The notes beneath the pieces were generated by a model. It was given only the letters and a program-made list of their open reading frames with translations, was not told the origin of the DNA and searched no databases. Positions 17,651 to 27,400 of a stretch of DNA of 56,503 nt are shown here, one piece after another. Every line of letters begins with the position of its first letter. Positions within the stretch are counted from its first letter, which is position 1. Where the stretch lies: IMG/VR virus record IMGVR_UViG_3300034180_000036, positions 1 through 56,503 of that record, one strand, 5' to 3'. The DNA comes from a virus. The position numbers and the translations under genes are program-made.

Positions 17651-18982
17651 CTATGTGCCGACGATGTCAAAGGGATTCTGTTCACCGTCGACCCTCAACC
17701 GGAGGCGAGAGACACCGACCTCATCGGAGGCCGAACGCACGAAGCGGACGACGGAGTAGACCACGAAGGCCCCGTCGCTCTCGAGGATGCCCTCGAGCCC
17801 CGGATCGCGTGCGGATGAGAACTCGTCCACGAGCTGCACTGTATAGCTTCGATCGAGGCCCGCGGAGCGGATCAGCGCGTTCTCGTCGAAGAAGCAACAA
17901 ATTTCGTCACTAAGACGAGCACGATCTTGCGTTCTTTCTGCCTCGATTCGAAACCCGAACCTGATGTCGCCCTGACGCGGCGAGGGAAGCCGAACGGCCG
18001 TCCCTGTCGCGCGATCGACGATCAGATCGGCGCCCTGAACCTTCTGCGTCTCGCCCTCGTGCGTGATCGTCGTGATGATGACCGCGGGGATGTACGCCGG
18101 TTTGATGTCGTCGCGATGGCGATCGACCGCGACCTCGGGGCGATAGACGAAGTGGATCTCGAGGTCGCCAGGCGCCGTGACCGGCCCGGTCAGCGTCACG
18201 GTGCCCGACGTCGTCGACGTCGCGGTGAAAGCGCTTGCGAGGTTCGCGAGACGATTCGGATCTGTCGCGAGATCGAAGACAGCTTCGATCCCGATCACGT
18301 CATACCCGCCTTCGATCGTGGCGGCGCCTGTGGGGACCGTCGAATCGTGCGTCACGCGCCAGTGAAGTGCGAAGCTCGAGGCCGTGGCTGCGAGCTGGTG
18401 CTTCGCGCGCGCGACCGGCGCCAGACCGGCGCGAAGAGCCCGAATGACGGTGCGGTACACGACGTCTTCTTCCCATGCGACGTCAGAGCGCCAGAGGAGC
18501 TTGATCCCGTGGAGCTCGGGCGCGACGCGGCCGTCGGTCGTCTGGAGGTTCACGACGATCCGAAGCGCGCGCGCGGTGAACGGAAACGTCGCGAGGTTCG
18601 CGTTGATCTCGGCCTCCGTGTTCCACTCGGCCGGCGCGGCAGCCACCGCCCATGCTGCGCCGTCCCACCACCACGCCGAAGCGCCATCGTTCACGCGAAA
18701 GCGAGCCGCCGTCACGAGCGCGTTGGTGCGCGGGGCGCGCTTGTGAACGATGTCCGATTCGATCATGAGCCAGCCGCGGCAGGTCGTCGGGGTGAAGAGA
18801 CGCGTCGCGACCTGTGCTTCGTCGACGCCGTCAGCAACGGTCGGGAAGAGCCCCGTGACTGGATCGGCGACGAGCGACACGAACGAGCCGACCGTGTCGA
18901 GCTCGGTGTTCGCGTCGGTGACGGTCGCTTCGAAGTCGCCCTCGCGAAAGGTGAAGCGTTCGATGAGTCGATTCGTCGGCAT
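17651..18982 (-). CDS. Structural protein of neck/tail junction, 443 aa
   Basis: No named family was recognised. The N-terminus reads MPTNRLIERFTFREGDFEAT; the body is beta-rich with 'FTARALRIVVNLQTTDGRVAPELHGIKLLWRSDV', typical of phage structural sandwich domains. The C-terminus is 'VSRLRLRVDGEQNPFDIVGT'. It sits between the tail-completion-like gene and the sheath, so it is probably a neck, tail-terminator-associated or decoration protein. The start lies one base after the preceding stop. Confidence 0.6.
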   Translation of the reverse strand: MPTNRLIERFTFREGDFEATVTDANTELDTVGSFVSLVADPVTGLFPTVADGVDEAQVATRLFTPTTCRGWLMIESDIVHKRAPRTNALVTAARFRVNDGASAWWWDGAAWAVAAAPAEWNTEAEINANLATFPFTARALRIVVNLQTTDGRVAPELHGIKLLWRSDVAWEEDVVYRTVIRALRAGLAPVARAKHQLAATASSFALHWRVTHDSTVPTGAATIEGGYDVIGIEAVFDLATDPNRLANLASAFTATSTTSGTVTLTGPVTAPGDLEIHFVYRPEVAVDRHRDDIKPAYIPAVIITTITHEGETQKVQGADLIVDRATGTAVRLPSPRQGDIRFGFRIEAERTQDRARLSDEICCFFDENALIRSAGLDRSYTVQLVDEFSSARDPGLEGILESDGAFVVYSVVRFVRSASDEVGVSRLRLRVDGEQNPFDIVGT

Positions 18983-18983
18983 G

Positions 18984-19616
18984 CTACCCCCGCGCGGCGA
19001 TCTGTTGGAACGTGCGCGTGATCGCGTCTTCCCACAGCTTCTTCACCGTCGCTTTGAATTCGTTCGTGTCGAGCGGCTCGCGAATGAAGGGGCGCGCGGG
19101 GATCTCGATGAAGTCCGTCGCGTCGCTCAGAGGAAGCCATCCCGCCGAAGGACGTCGAGCCCAGAGCTCCGCAGCGCGCCCCTTCAGCTTGCCGGCGTCC
19201 ATCTTGCCTTCGCTCACCATCCACAGCGCGCGGAACATCGCACGCATGTTCTCGGTGACACGGATCCGCCCGCCTTCATGCAAGAGCTCAGCGATGTTGG
19301 CGGCCTCGTCGCGCTGAAGCACGCCGATGAAGACCGTGTGCCATGACGGCTGTTTGAAGGTGATCGCCTGCCACAGGTCGCTTCGGTCGATCAGCGGCTT
19401 CGTCGAGCCTTTGATGAACACCGTCAGAGGTTTGTTCTGCGCGAGCTTCCCCTCTTTGATGGTCTTTCGGACGAGCTTCTTCCCGAACGAGCCGATCTTC
19501 GCGTTCGCCGCGGACACGTTCGAACGAAGCTGGCGCCGGAACTTCTCGGGGTCAGTCGCACGCGCGAAGCGCTTCCACCCGCGATCGAAATCGAGGCTGA
19601 TTCGAATCCCCGCCAT
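18984..19616 (-). CDS. Tail completion/virion morphogenesis protein (gpG/gpS-like)
   Basis: The 210-residue basic protein begins MAGIRISLDFDRGWKRFARA. It contains 'LIDRSDLWQAITFKQPSWHTVFIGV', 'ELLHEGGRIRVTENMRAMFRAL' and a 'IPARPFIREPL' motif near the C-terminus. This pattern is characteristic of Mu gpG/P2 gpS phage virion morphogenesis (tail completion) proteins, which terminate the tail and join it to the head. The gene order (head-tail connectors before, sheath after) agrees. Confidence 0.75.
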   Translation of the reverse strand: MAGIRISLDFDRGWKRFARATDPEKFRRQLRSNVSAANAKIGSFGKKLVRKTIKEGKLAQNKPLTVFIKGSTKPLIDRSDLWQAITFKQPSWHTVFIGVLQRDEAANIAELLHEGGRIRVTENMRAMFRALWMVSEGKMDAGKLKGRAAELWARRPSAGWLPLSDATDFIEIPARPFIREPLDTNEFKATVKKLWEDAITRTFQQIAARG

Positions 19617-19655
19617 GTCGCAGAGCGTAGCCGATCCGGGCCCGGTCGCGCGCCC

Positions 19656-20057
19656 CTACGTCGGAGCCTTGGCCGGCTCTCGGTCGTTGAAGTGCGCCTT
19701 GAGCAGCGTCGCGCCGCCCTGGTCGGGGTAGTGGCCGAGCGGCTCGAGACCGACGATCCACCACCGTCCGCGCTCGTGTCCGAGCCGCGTGAAGCGATCG
19801 TTGTCAGCGAGCGAGACGCCCAACGTCTCGAGGTCGGCGTAACGGAAGAGCGCGTAGCCGCTGGCCTCGAACTGGCGACCGCTGCGATCGACGAAGAGCT
19901 GACGAGACCGGAACCACTGCACCTGGCCCGAAAGTCGGACCGGCGTCACGTGCTCGACGCTGCCGATCGGCTCTTCGAGATCGGGATCGAACGTGGTCGT
20001 GCTCGTCGAGACCTGCTCGTAATCGATCGGCACGGGGTGGATCAGGTTCGGGCGCAT
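19656..20057 (-). CDS. Head-tail joining protein, 133 aa
   Basis: The small protein starts at ATG 20057, overlapping the previous stop (TGATG). It contains beta-strand-rich segments (VRLSGQVQWFRSRQLFVDRSG) and ends in 'GHERGRWWIVGLEPLGHYPDQ'. This resembles small head-closure/stopper proteins of tailed phages. Context supports this: it follows the connector-type protein and precedes the tail-completion protein. Confidence 0.6.
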   Translation of the reverse strand: MRPNLIHPVPIDYEQVSTSTTTFDPDLEEPIGSVEHVTPVRLSGQVQWFRSRQLFVDRSGRQFEASGYALFRYADLETLGVSLADNDRFTRLGHERGRWWIVGLEPLGHYPDQGGATLLKAHFNDREPAKAPT

Positions 20058-21127
20058 CAGATGTGCCAGTCCGTCGGCGCGCCGACGCCCTTCGGAGCTC
20101 GATACATTCGGAGGATGTCTCGGATGTACGGGTCTTTGGTGATGCCGTCGAGGCCGGCCGGCCGCTCGCTCGTTTCGCTCGCGACGCGATACTCGTGCCC
20201 GTCGGTCTTCTCCATGATGATGGTCCCGGCGATCCCGGTGTTCGCGACGATCGGCGCGGCGCCATAGGGCGGATTCGAAAGACGGTCGATCACGAGCCGC
20301 TCGACCGCGTCGATGATCGGTGCCGGCGTCGAGCCGTCGGCTTCGGTGTACCCGAAGACGCCGCGCACGTGTTGGTTCTGCCGCCCCTTCAAGAACTTGG
20401 GGTAGACGCCCGTGAACGGCAGCCGGTAGATCGCATCGCTCGTCGAACGATCGAGCACGATCTTCGGGTTGTGGCGGTCATCGTTCGGCGCCGCGCGCCC
20501 GTTGTAGACCCTGAAGAAGTCCGTCCCGAGGTCTTGGGTCGAATCGTTGATTCGAAGGAACTCGACCGAGATGACGGGCAGCGGGAGAAAGAGCGTGTCG
20601 GCGTTGTTGCCGTCGAGACGGAACTCGAGGGTGCGCGGGTTGAAGTGCTGACGGCAGTATCGCTCGACGAGCTGATGCACGATCCGCATCGTGAGCGTGA
20701 GCGTCGCGTCGTCCACGTCGAGAGCCGAAACGCCGAGTCCGCGGAACGCGCCGATCGTCGTGTAGAACGGATCACCGACGGCCGCGGGGTTGTAGACCTC
20801 GAACTCTTCCGTCGTGGTGAACTCGGGGCCAGCGATCACTTCGGTGAAGAACCAATCGATCCGATGGGTGCCCACGTTGAGCGTCGTCGGCGCCGTCCAC
20901 GGCGCGAAGAAGTGACCGGTCGCGATCTGCGAACCCGTCGGCGGCGCGGCGATCACGATCGCTTGCCGGCCCGAGACCGGAAAGACCTGCACCGGCGAAC
21001 CCGAGGTCAGATCGTAGATGACGAACTCGAGCGTCGCGGGATCCGTGAGGACGCCGCCGCTGGAGATCTGCACGTCGAGAATTGGCGTGACGTCGTCTGA
21101 GCTGTCGCCGAGCGCAATGCGGACCAT
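20057..21127 (-). CDS. Head-tail connector/adaptor protein with N-terminal beta domain, 356 aa
   Basis: Residues 1-115 form an Ig-like or BppU-like beta region (IVIAAPPTGSQIATGHFFAP). From about 120 the sequence changes to a helical connector-like part ('IGAFRGLGVSALDVDDATLT', 'MRIVHQLVERYCRQHF'), with a C-terminal part resembling gp6/YqbG-like adaptors. Adaptors bind under the portal ring. The unusual N-terminal beta domain could decorate the neck. The role is inferred from position between capsid and tail genes. Confidence 0.65.
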   Translation of the reverse strand: MVRIALGDSSDDVTPILDVQISSGGVLTDPATLEFVIYDLTSGSPVQVFPVSGRQAIVIAAPPTGSQIATGHFFAPWTAPTTLNVGTHRIDWFFTEVIAGPEFTTTEEFEVYNPAAVGDPFYTTIGAFRGLGVSALDVDDATLTLTMRIVHQLVERYCRQHFNPRTLEFRLDGNNADTLFLPLPVISVEFLRINDSTQDLGTDFFRVYNGRAAPNDDRHNPKIVLDRSTSDAIYRLPFTGVYPKFLKGRQNQHVRGVFGYTEADGSTPAPIIDAVERLVIDRLSNPPYGAAPIVANTGIAGTIIMEKTDGHEYRVASETSERPAGLDGITKDPYIRDILRMYRAPKGVGAPTDWHI

Positions 21128-21131
21128 CGGA

Positions 21132-21482
21132 CTACCCCTTTCGGTGTCGGCGCCATCCTGGTCGGTGGAGCTCGACGCGCACCGCGAGCTGCGACTTGTG
21201 GCGCCCGTTGAGTGTAACGCGGACCTCGACCTCGCCGACGAACATCCGGATCCGCTCGAACGTGAAACGCTCGTCGCGAACGAACTCGGCTTCGAAGGTG
21301 GGTTGGTCGGGCCCGAACTCGCGCGCGCGGATCAGGTTCGCAGACGCGCCGCCGCCGCGATCCAAACCGATCGCGCTGATCGTCTCAGGGGCCTTTGCGA
21401 GAGCGGTCCAGCGCGCGAGATGCTCGGGGTTCTCGAGGTCGAAACGGAGCGTCTCGCCTGCCGTCGTGTTGACCACGAGCAT
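21132..21482 (-). CDS. Uncharacterised head/neck protein, 116 aa
   Basis: A GAAAGGAAGG stretch lies upstream of ATG 21482. The product (MLVVNTTAGETLRFDLENPE) mixes strands and helices and has a basic C-terminus (RVELHRPGWRRHRKG). No family was recognised. It belongs to the set of three small proteins between the capsid protein and the connector, a position often used by minor capsid or head-completion factors. Confidence 0.55.
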   Translation of the reverse strand: MLVVNTTAGETLRFDLENPEHLARWTALAKAPETISAIGLDRGGGASANLIRAREFGPDQPTFEAEFVRDERFTFERIRMFVGEVEVRVTLNGRHKSQLAVRVELHRPGWRRHRKG

Positions 21483-21498
21483 TCCGCGCGCCTTCCTT

Positions 21499-21972
21499 TC
21501 AGGACGAGGAGCGCTTCGACTTGGAGGGCGCGGGCTCGGGGGCGGGGGCGGGCTCGGCCGCGACTTCGGATCGGGCGGGCTTGGACGGCGGCTTCAGCGC
21601 TTCGCTCACTGCCGCGCGGATCTCGACGGGGACGCTCTCGATCTTGAGAGAGCCGGACCGAACGAGCTCCGCGATGCGCGGGACCTGCGCGTCGCTCACC
21701 TTCTTCCGCGGCTTCGCTTCGGCCGCCTTGGCCGCCGCCTTCTTCATGCGTGCGTCCGCCGCGTGAGCGGGCGCCTGCGCAGCCGCCGGCACGGTGAAGT
21801 GCCGGTAGAGCGCCGGGTGATGTTGCTGGATGTGCGCGAGCTCCTCTTCGGTCACGACCATCGTGCCGAGCGGGCGCACCAGAAGCGATCCCTCGCGGGA
21901 ACGCTCGATGCCCGCCGGGAAGTCGTCGACCGGCGTCGGCGGGCAATTCGGGTTGACGATCACGAGCGGCAT
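21499..21972 (-). CDS. Uncharacterised head-region protein with Ala/Lys/Pro-rich tail, 157 aa
   Basis: An AAAGGAGG site precedes ATG 21972. The first 60 residues are folded-looking (MPLVIVNPNCPPTPVDDFPA, MVVTEEELAHIQQHHPALYR). The rest is a charged Ala/Lys-rich linker and a Pro/Ala/Glu-rich basic end. No family was recognised. A folded N-terminus with a disordered basic tail would suit a DNA- or capsid-lining role, but this is only inference. Confidence 0.55.
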   Translation of the reverse strand: MPLVIVNPNCPPTPVDDFPAGIERSREGSLLVRPLGTMVVTEEELAHIQQHHPALYRHFTVPAAAQAPAHAADARMKKAAAKAAEAKPRKKVSDAQVPRIAELVRSGSLKIESVPVEIRAAVSEALKPPSKPARSEVAAEPAPAPEPAPSKSKRSSS

Positions 21973-21983
21973 CGAGGCCTCCT

Positions 21984-22310
21984 TTAGCCGGCCGACCCCT
22001 CGGAGCCGCCGGCCTTCGCCTTGGTCTTCGTCTTCTTCGAGCTCGTCGCGGAGGCCGGCGGCGCCGCCTCCGCATCGCCCGAGGCCTTCGACCTCGTCTT
22101 CCGCTTCGACGTCGGTTTCGGCGTGGGGTTCTTCGGCTTCGCCTTCGAACCTCGACCATCTTCGATGACGCTGACCCCGAAGCCCTGTCGCTTGGACAGG
22201 TACGCGATCAGACGCTCGTTCGTGATCGTGCGCGTTTCACCGCGCGCCCACGTTTCGCCGCCGACTTCCTGCGACGCGCTCTCTCCGTTGTAAGTCACTC
22301 GTGCTTTCAC
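21984..22310 (-). CDS. Small protein with long basic disordered tail, 108 aa
   Basis: The start is GTG 22310 with AAGGAG ten bases upstream. Residues 1-50 look folded (TYNGESASQEVGGETWARGE). Residues 54-108 are Lys/Ser/Ala/Pro-rich, strongly basic in the middle and probably disordered. The composition is close to that of the neighbouring 157-residue protein, and both lie directly after the major capsid gene. No family was recognised. A head-associated DNA-binding or head-completion role is possible. Confidence 0.55.
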   Translation of the reverse strand: MKARVTYNGESASQEVGGETWARGETRTITNERLIAYLSKRQGFGVSVIEDGRGSKAKPKNPTPKPTSKRKTRSKASGDAEAAPPASATSSKKTKTKAKAGGSEGSAG

Positions 22311-22349
22311 CTTGATGTTCTCCTTTCAAACCCAATCGGTGAGCGCGAA

Positions 22350-23552
22350 CTACAGCGCGAGACCCAGGTTCCGGGCCTTGGCGACCGCGGTGATCTCCTC
22401 GAACTTGCAGTCGACCTTGAGCGTGATCGCGTACTGGTTCACGCGCTTGAAGATGTCCCGATCCTTCTCGATCCGGATGTCCCGACCGATCGCGATGAGG
22501 AGGTTCTGCATGGGCGTGAGGATGATCTGCGGCTGCGCGTTGTACGTGACCTTCACCGTCTGGCCGTCGGTGATGCCCGCGAGCGCGATGCGCGCGATCG
22601 TGCCGGCCGTCGCGTCGAGCGTGTAGTCGGTCGACTCCACGTACGGCGTGGTCGGCGTGTCGAGGCCGATCGTCGTCGGCGTCACCACCACGCTGGACAC
22701 CGGCGAGTGACGGAGCGCGACGGCCGTGGTGGCGTTGAGCGTGACGTGCTCGACCACCGGCGGCTGGAACGGCCACAGCGGGACCTCGACGGCCTTGATC
22801 CCCTGCGGGTTCGGCGCCATGCCCTCGATCGCACGGTCGCCGGCGCCCGTGGCGCGCGCGGCGAGCCGCTCGACGTACAGCGACCACAGGTCGCTGGACA
22901 TGTACCAGCGCAGCGCCGCCTTGTTCCGGCGGAACTTCGTCGGCAGAGCGCGGAGCAACCGCGAGAAGATGTTGTGACCGATCGCGGCGCCCTGCGCGTC
23001 GACGATCGCGCCGCTGTCGGCCTGGCGCGACCAGCCCGAGATGAGCGCGAGATACGTGTCGAGCACGTACTGAGTCGAGCTCGCCGGGCCGCCCGGGAGG
23101 TTCGACGCGAGCGTCGCCGGACCGACGGTGTCGCCGAGCACGTAGAGCTCTTCGAGGTTGTTCGCGACCACCGTCGCCATCAGGCGGATGATCGTGTCCT
23201 CGATGTCGTCGCCCTCGATGTTGTGCTCTTTGAACGAGTCGCCGATCTCGAAGGGCACGATGATCTCGTGCGGGGTCAGCGTGATCTTCGAGGTCGTGAT
23301 CCCGACCCGTCGGCCCGGATCCTGCGCCTCGGCCGCCGGCATCGCGACGCGAGAGCCAACGCCGATCTTGTCGACGTCGAGCGTCTCGTTGCGGAAGCGG
23401 ACGATGCGCGCGTTGTTCTTCATCGAGGTCTCGTCGATGACGTAGTCGATGAACTTGTCGCTCTGCGCCGCGTTGAGCTTGCCCGAAGCCGCGATCGCAT
23501 CCGTGGTGATCGCGGCCTTGTTGACGAGCTCCTGGTTGGTGATGCCACTCAT
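22350..23552 (-). CDS. Major capsid protein, HK97-fold
   Basis: The 400-residue protein follows the scaffold-like gene and has features of HK97-fold capsid proteins. The N-terminal arm 'LNAAQSDKFIDYVIDETSMK' is like the 'F.dyi.des' pattern of related myovirus capsids. 'HEIIVPFEIGDSFKEHNIEG' (E-loop/P-domain region) and 'LWSLYVERLA' follow. The C-terminal part has 'QIILTPMQNLLIAIGRDIRIEKDR' and 'AITLKVDCKFEEITAVAKAR'. The strong ribosome site GGGAAGAACC and moderate size agree with an abundant shell protein. Confidence 0.88.
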   Translation of the reverse strand: MSGITNQELVNKAAITTDAIAASGKLNAAQSDKFIDYVIDETSMKNNARIVRFRNETLDVDKIGVGSRVAMPAAEAQDPGRRVGITTSKITLTPHEIIVPFEIGDSFKEHNIEGDDIEDTIIRLMATVVANNLEELYVLGDTVGPATLASNLPGGPASSTQYVLDTYLALISGWSRQADSGAIVDAQGAAIGHNIFSRLLRALPTKFRRNKAALRWYMSSDLWSLYVERLAARATGAGDRAIEGMAPNPQGIKAVEVPLWPFQPPVVEHVTLNATTAVALRHSPVSSVVVTPTTIGLDTPTTPYVESTDYTLDATAGTIARIALAGITDGQTVKVTYNAQPQIILTPMQNLLIAIGRDIRIEKDRDIFKRVNQYAITLKVDCKFEEITAVAKARNLGLAL

Positions 23553-23602
23553 CTTGGTTCTTCCCTTTCGTGTCGAATCTTCAGAGGGGTGTCAGCTCGG
23601 GC

Positions 23603-24460
23603 CTACAGCCCGATCCCGTTCCAGAAGCCCTCGTTCTTCTTGACCTCGGTCGTGGTTTCGTCCCCGCCGTTGGGGCTCGCGTTGGCCGGCTCGCCGCGGG
23701 CCTTCTCGATCTTCTCGAGCCGCGCGCCCTGATCGTCGATGCTCTTCTTGAGCTCGACGACCCACGCGGGCGGGGTGTCGTCTTCGGCCTTCTTGATCGG
23801 CGAGTCCTCGCCCATCTTCGGCTTGTCGGGCGTGCCGCCGGCGCCCTGCGGACGGACCGCCGAGCGAACCGTCGCGTTCGACGGGAGCATCGCCATCTTC
23901 TCGAGGTAGGCGGCGAACGAGACCGGGTCCATCTCGAAGGCGGCTTCGCTCATCTTCTCGAGGCCGTCGAAGAGCGACTTCGCGCGAGCCTCGGTCACGA
24001 CCTGGCCCTTCGACACGGCGATCGCCGTCTGCCCCATGTCCGCGAGCACCTCGTGCAGCGACTTCGCGACGGGCTCGGCCTTCTCGGTCTTCGCCTTCTC
24101 GGCCGCCGCCGCTGCCGCCGCCTTCTCGGCCTCGGCCTTCTCGGTCGCGAGGGCCTCCATGGCCTTCTCGATGTCGGCGCCCGCTTTCGCGATCTCCTCG
24201 GCGGTCTTCGCCGTCTTGGCGCGCTGCAACGCCTCGGCCAGCGCGGGCGGCATCTTGCCGCCGCCCTTGGCCTTCTCGGTGTCGACAGCATCGGCGCCGT
24301 CGGCGCCGGCGTTCTTCGTGATCGTCTCGAAAGCGCTCATCAAAGGATTCCTCCGTTTGGTTACCAGGAACCGACGCCGGTTCGCGGCTTTGTCCACGAG
24401 CGAGACCTCTTCGACGTCGGTGTCGAGGAGCTCACGCGGTTTTTTGGGGCGAGTGCCCAT
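23603..24460 (-). CDS. Scaffold-like capsid assembly protein with XkdF-type N-terminal motif
   Basis: This 285-residue acidic, coiled-coil protein precedes the capsid gene. Residues 16-31 carry EEVSLVDKAANRRRFL, a motif usually seen at the start of prohead proteases and scaffold precursors. The middle is an Ala/Glu/Lys heptad-rich coiled coil (about 65-125). The C-terminus has another helix (ELKKSIDDQGARLEKIEKA). Scaffolds shape the procapsid and are cleaved by the protease encoded next upstream. ATG 24460 lacks a clear ribosome site; the conserved motif makes the later ATG (MSAFETITKN) less likely. Confidence 0.8.
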   Translation of the reverse strand: MGTRPKKPRELLDTDVEEVSLVDKAANRRRFLVTKRRNPLMSAFETITKNAGADGADAVDTEKAKGGGKMPPALAEALQRAKTAKTAEEIAKAGADIEKAMEALATEKAEAEKAAAAAAAEKAKTEKAEPVAKSLHEVLADMGQTAIAVSKGQVVTEARAKSLFDGLEKMSEAAFEMDPVSFAAYLEKMAMLPSNATVRSAVRPQGAGGTPDKPKMGEDSPIKKAEDDTPPAWVVELKKSIDDQGARLEKIEKARGEPANASPNGGDETTTEVKKNEGFWNGIGL

Positions 24461-24494
24461 GTGGGCGAGGTTATGGATCTGCGAGGTCGGAGGT

Positions 24495-27400
24495 CTACCC
24501 TTCGCGATCGTCGTCGTCTTCCGCCGGCACCGTCGCGATCCCGCCGATCGAGAAACCGGTGATCGACCCGTTCTTCACGCGGCGCCACAGGTCGTCGGAA
24601 AGGACCCGAACGGTCATGACCCAAGAGCCCTTTTTGACGTCCTGGCCGCCGAGCTTCATGTCGACCGGCGCGATGTAGCTCTCTACGAGTTCGATGCCCA
24701 GCTCGCCGAAAACGGCATGCATGACACCCATACGGGTCCGACGGTTGTACGCCGCAAGGAAACGGTGCGCCGCGCGCTCGATGGCCGGCGCCCGGATGAA
24801 GTCGTTGTGCGCGTCCGTCTCCATGGGGGTGCCGGGCTCGAGCACGATCCCCGTGACGAGCCGCTTCTCGCCTTCGGCTTTCTCGAGAGCGACCAGCCGG
24901 AGATCTCCGACCGGCCCGTCTTCTTCCTCGATGATCGCTTTCGTCAGCCGCCGGAAGCGCCATGAGTCATCGCGCTTGATCAGGTCGAACGTGCCCGCCA
25001 TCGACGAGCCTTTCAGCACAAACCGAGCGAGCGTGTCCTCGTCAGCAAGCACGTCGAGCGCGCCGACGGCGAGTCGCGACATCGACTCGGCGCCCGCCCA
25101 ATGCCCTTCGGGAAGCTCGCCGTCAATGTCGATGACATCCGGCCCCGCCGCCTTGGTGATCGTCACCGCGTGCTCGCCGCCTTCGATCGCTTCGCCGACC
25201 TCGATCGCGATCGGATCGCGCGCACCGCCGAAGTCCAGATGAAGCACCTGGTGACCGCCCACGTCGTGAAGCGCGAAGCGCGCCGGACGGCCGCCGGTTC
25301 GGTCTTCGTCGAAGCTCGCGGACCATCCATCATCGGCCCGCTTCAGGATCAGGGCGCGGTCGCCGAGGTCGAATCGGATCCCGTCCTCGTCTTCGAGCTC
25401 GGTCCGCTTCGCGATTCCGTGTGCCGCGAGACGATACGTCGGGCTGTCTTCCGTTTCCCCGTGCGTGTCCAACCAGAGTCCCGGCTCCCAACCGAGCCGC
25501 ACCGCAGGGCCCGGATCGGACCAGGCGACCGGGAGCTCGGCGGCCTTCGCGAGACGCACGCGACCACCAACATCGACCGATTCGAGCGACCACGCTTCGA
25601 CGACGTCGCGGTCACCGACTCGGAACTCGAGGCGCGCGCGCGTTCCGTCGAAGACCTGGTGAAGCGCCCATCGCTCCCACCCGACGGCCTTCTTCACCGG
25701 GAGCGGGCGCACGCCGTCGACGTCTTCCCCGTTCGACGCGAGACGATCCTCAGCGTTCTCCATGTGCGCGTCACACACCGGGATGAACGCCTTTCCCTCA
25801 GCCCACAGCACCGCCTTCTGCGCGGGGGCATCACAGAACTTGCACCGGTGCGCCCGCTCGAGCGGCTTGGCGCGGAACTCGACTGCGAGACTCTCGTCGA
25901 GCGCCTTCTCTGTGTCCTCATCGAGCCGCGGGCCCGCCTTGCCCTTGCCCCGGAGGTCGACGTCAACGGCCGCCCCTGCGAGGAAGGAATCGACGCGCGC
26001 GCGCGCCCATGAGCGCGCATCGACTCCGGCTCTCTGAACGGGTGAGAGCATTGCGGCGCCGCGGTGCCATGCGACACGGAGAGCGCCGAGTTCGGCTTTG
26101 TGCTCTTCCGCCTTCGCCGCGAGCTCAGCTTCGACGTCCAGGCCCAGAGTGCGATCGCCGGCACGCAACGCGGCTTCGACCTTCGCCTTGTGTCGTCGCC
26201 ACACCTTCGTCGCCCATGCGCGTCCCGCTTCGCCGCCGCGCAGAAGATACGAGACCCACTGCGGAGACGGCGCCGACGGGTCGCCCCAGCCCGCCGCGCG
26301 TGGCGCGCGTGCGTTCTGCGCGAAGAACGCGACCATCTGTCCGACAGCGTCGACCGGCACAGCACGACCAGCGTCCAGGTCGTACGCGCGCGCGATCGCG
26401 ACCGGCGAGCCACCACGCGCGAAAGACTCGAAGAGCTCGAGCCCACGGCGCGCCGCGGCGGCAACATCCTTCGGAGGCGTCACGCCATGCGTTTCGGACT
26501 TCGCGATCTTCACCCCGAAGTTGTTGAAGATCTTGATCTCGGACGACCCCGAAAAGCCGCCGGTCCGCGCCGACATCGTCGACTCGACGAAGCGCGAACC
26601 GAGGTCGAGTTCGCCTTGAAACGCGACGATCGCCTTGCCCTTCAGATCCTTCACGGCCTGCTCGAACTTCACGACGTCGAAGTTGGTCCACGCCTCGCCG
26701 ATGCCCGGGATCACCTTGCCGGGCGCGCGCCCGCCCGACAGCCACGGCGGATCGAAGAAGAAGACCGTCCGTGGTCCGTCGTACTTCGCCAGCTTCTTCA
26801 GCGCATCGCCTTCGACGAGCTCGACGTTCGCCAAGCGCTCGCGCCACTTCTCAAGGTTGCGCAGGAAGACAGACGCATCGCGTGCCTGAACCGATGCGGA
26901 GAAGTCGGGCCCGACGCCGGCGCCACGCACGGAGAAGTGATTGAGGTACTTCGCGCGATACGCCTGGCGCCGCGGATCGCCCTTGAACTTCATCGCCTTG
27001 AGCCGCGCGAAGTTGGACGGCGACCAGCGCCAGAACTGCTTTCGCATCCACGCGAAGTCGCTGTCGTCGCCGGTCTTCAGAAAACGCAGAACGGCCATGA
27101 CGTCGGGATCGATGTCGATGATGACCTCTCGATCGCTGGGCTCCTTCGCGAAGAGCACGGCCGCGCCGCCGGCGTACGCCTCGACGTACGTGTCGTGTTC
27201 CGGGAGCATGTCGACGAGCTGTCGCGCGAAGGCTGACTTGCCCCCAGGGCTCTTGAGCGGCTTCGGGATGCCGGTCGCCTTCTCGACCGCGACAACGGCC
27301 CACGGATCGCCGTCGATCGCGAAGCGTTGGGCTTTCGCCACCTCCGCAAGTTCAACGTCTTCCGCAAGGTCGAACTCGAGCACGCGAGGATCCACGTCGC

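Noticed and set aside
15011-17818. Very long plus-strand open frame (935 codons) across the sheath region
   Set aside because: Arg/Asp/Glu/His-rich composition typical of antisense frames in G+C-rich genes; it lies opposite the convincing sheath and structural genes.
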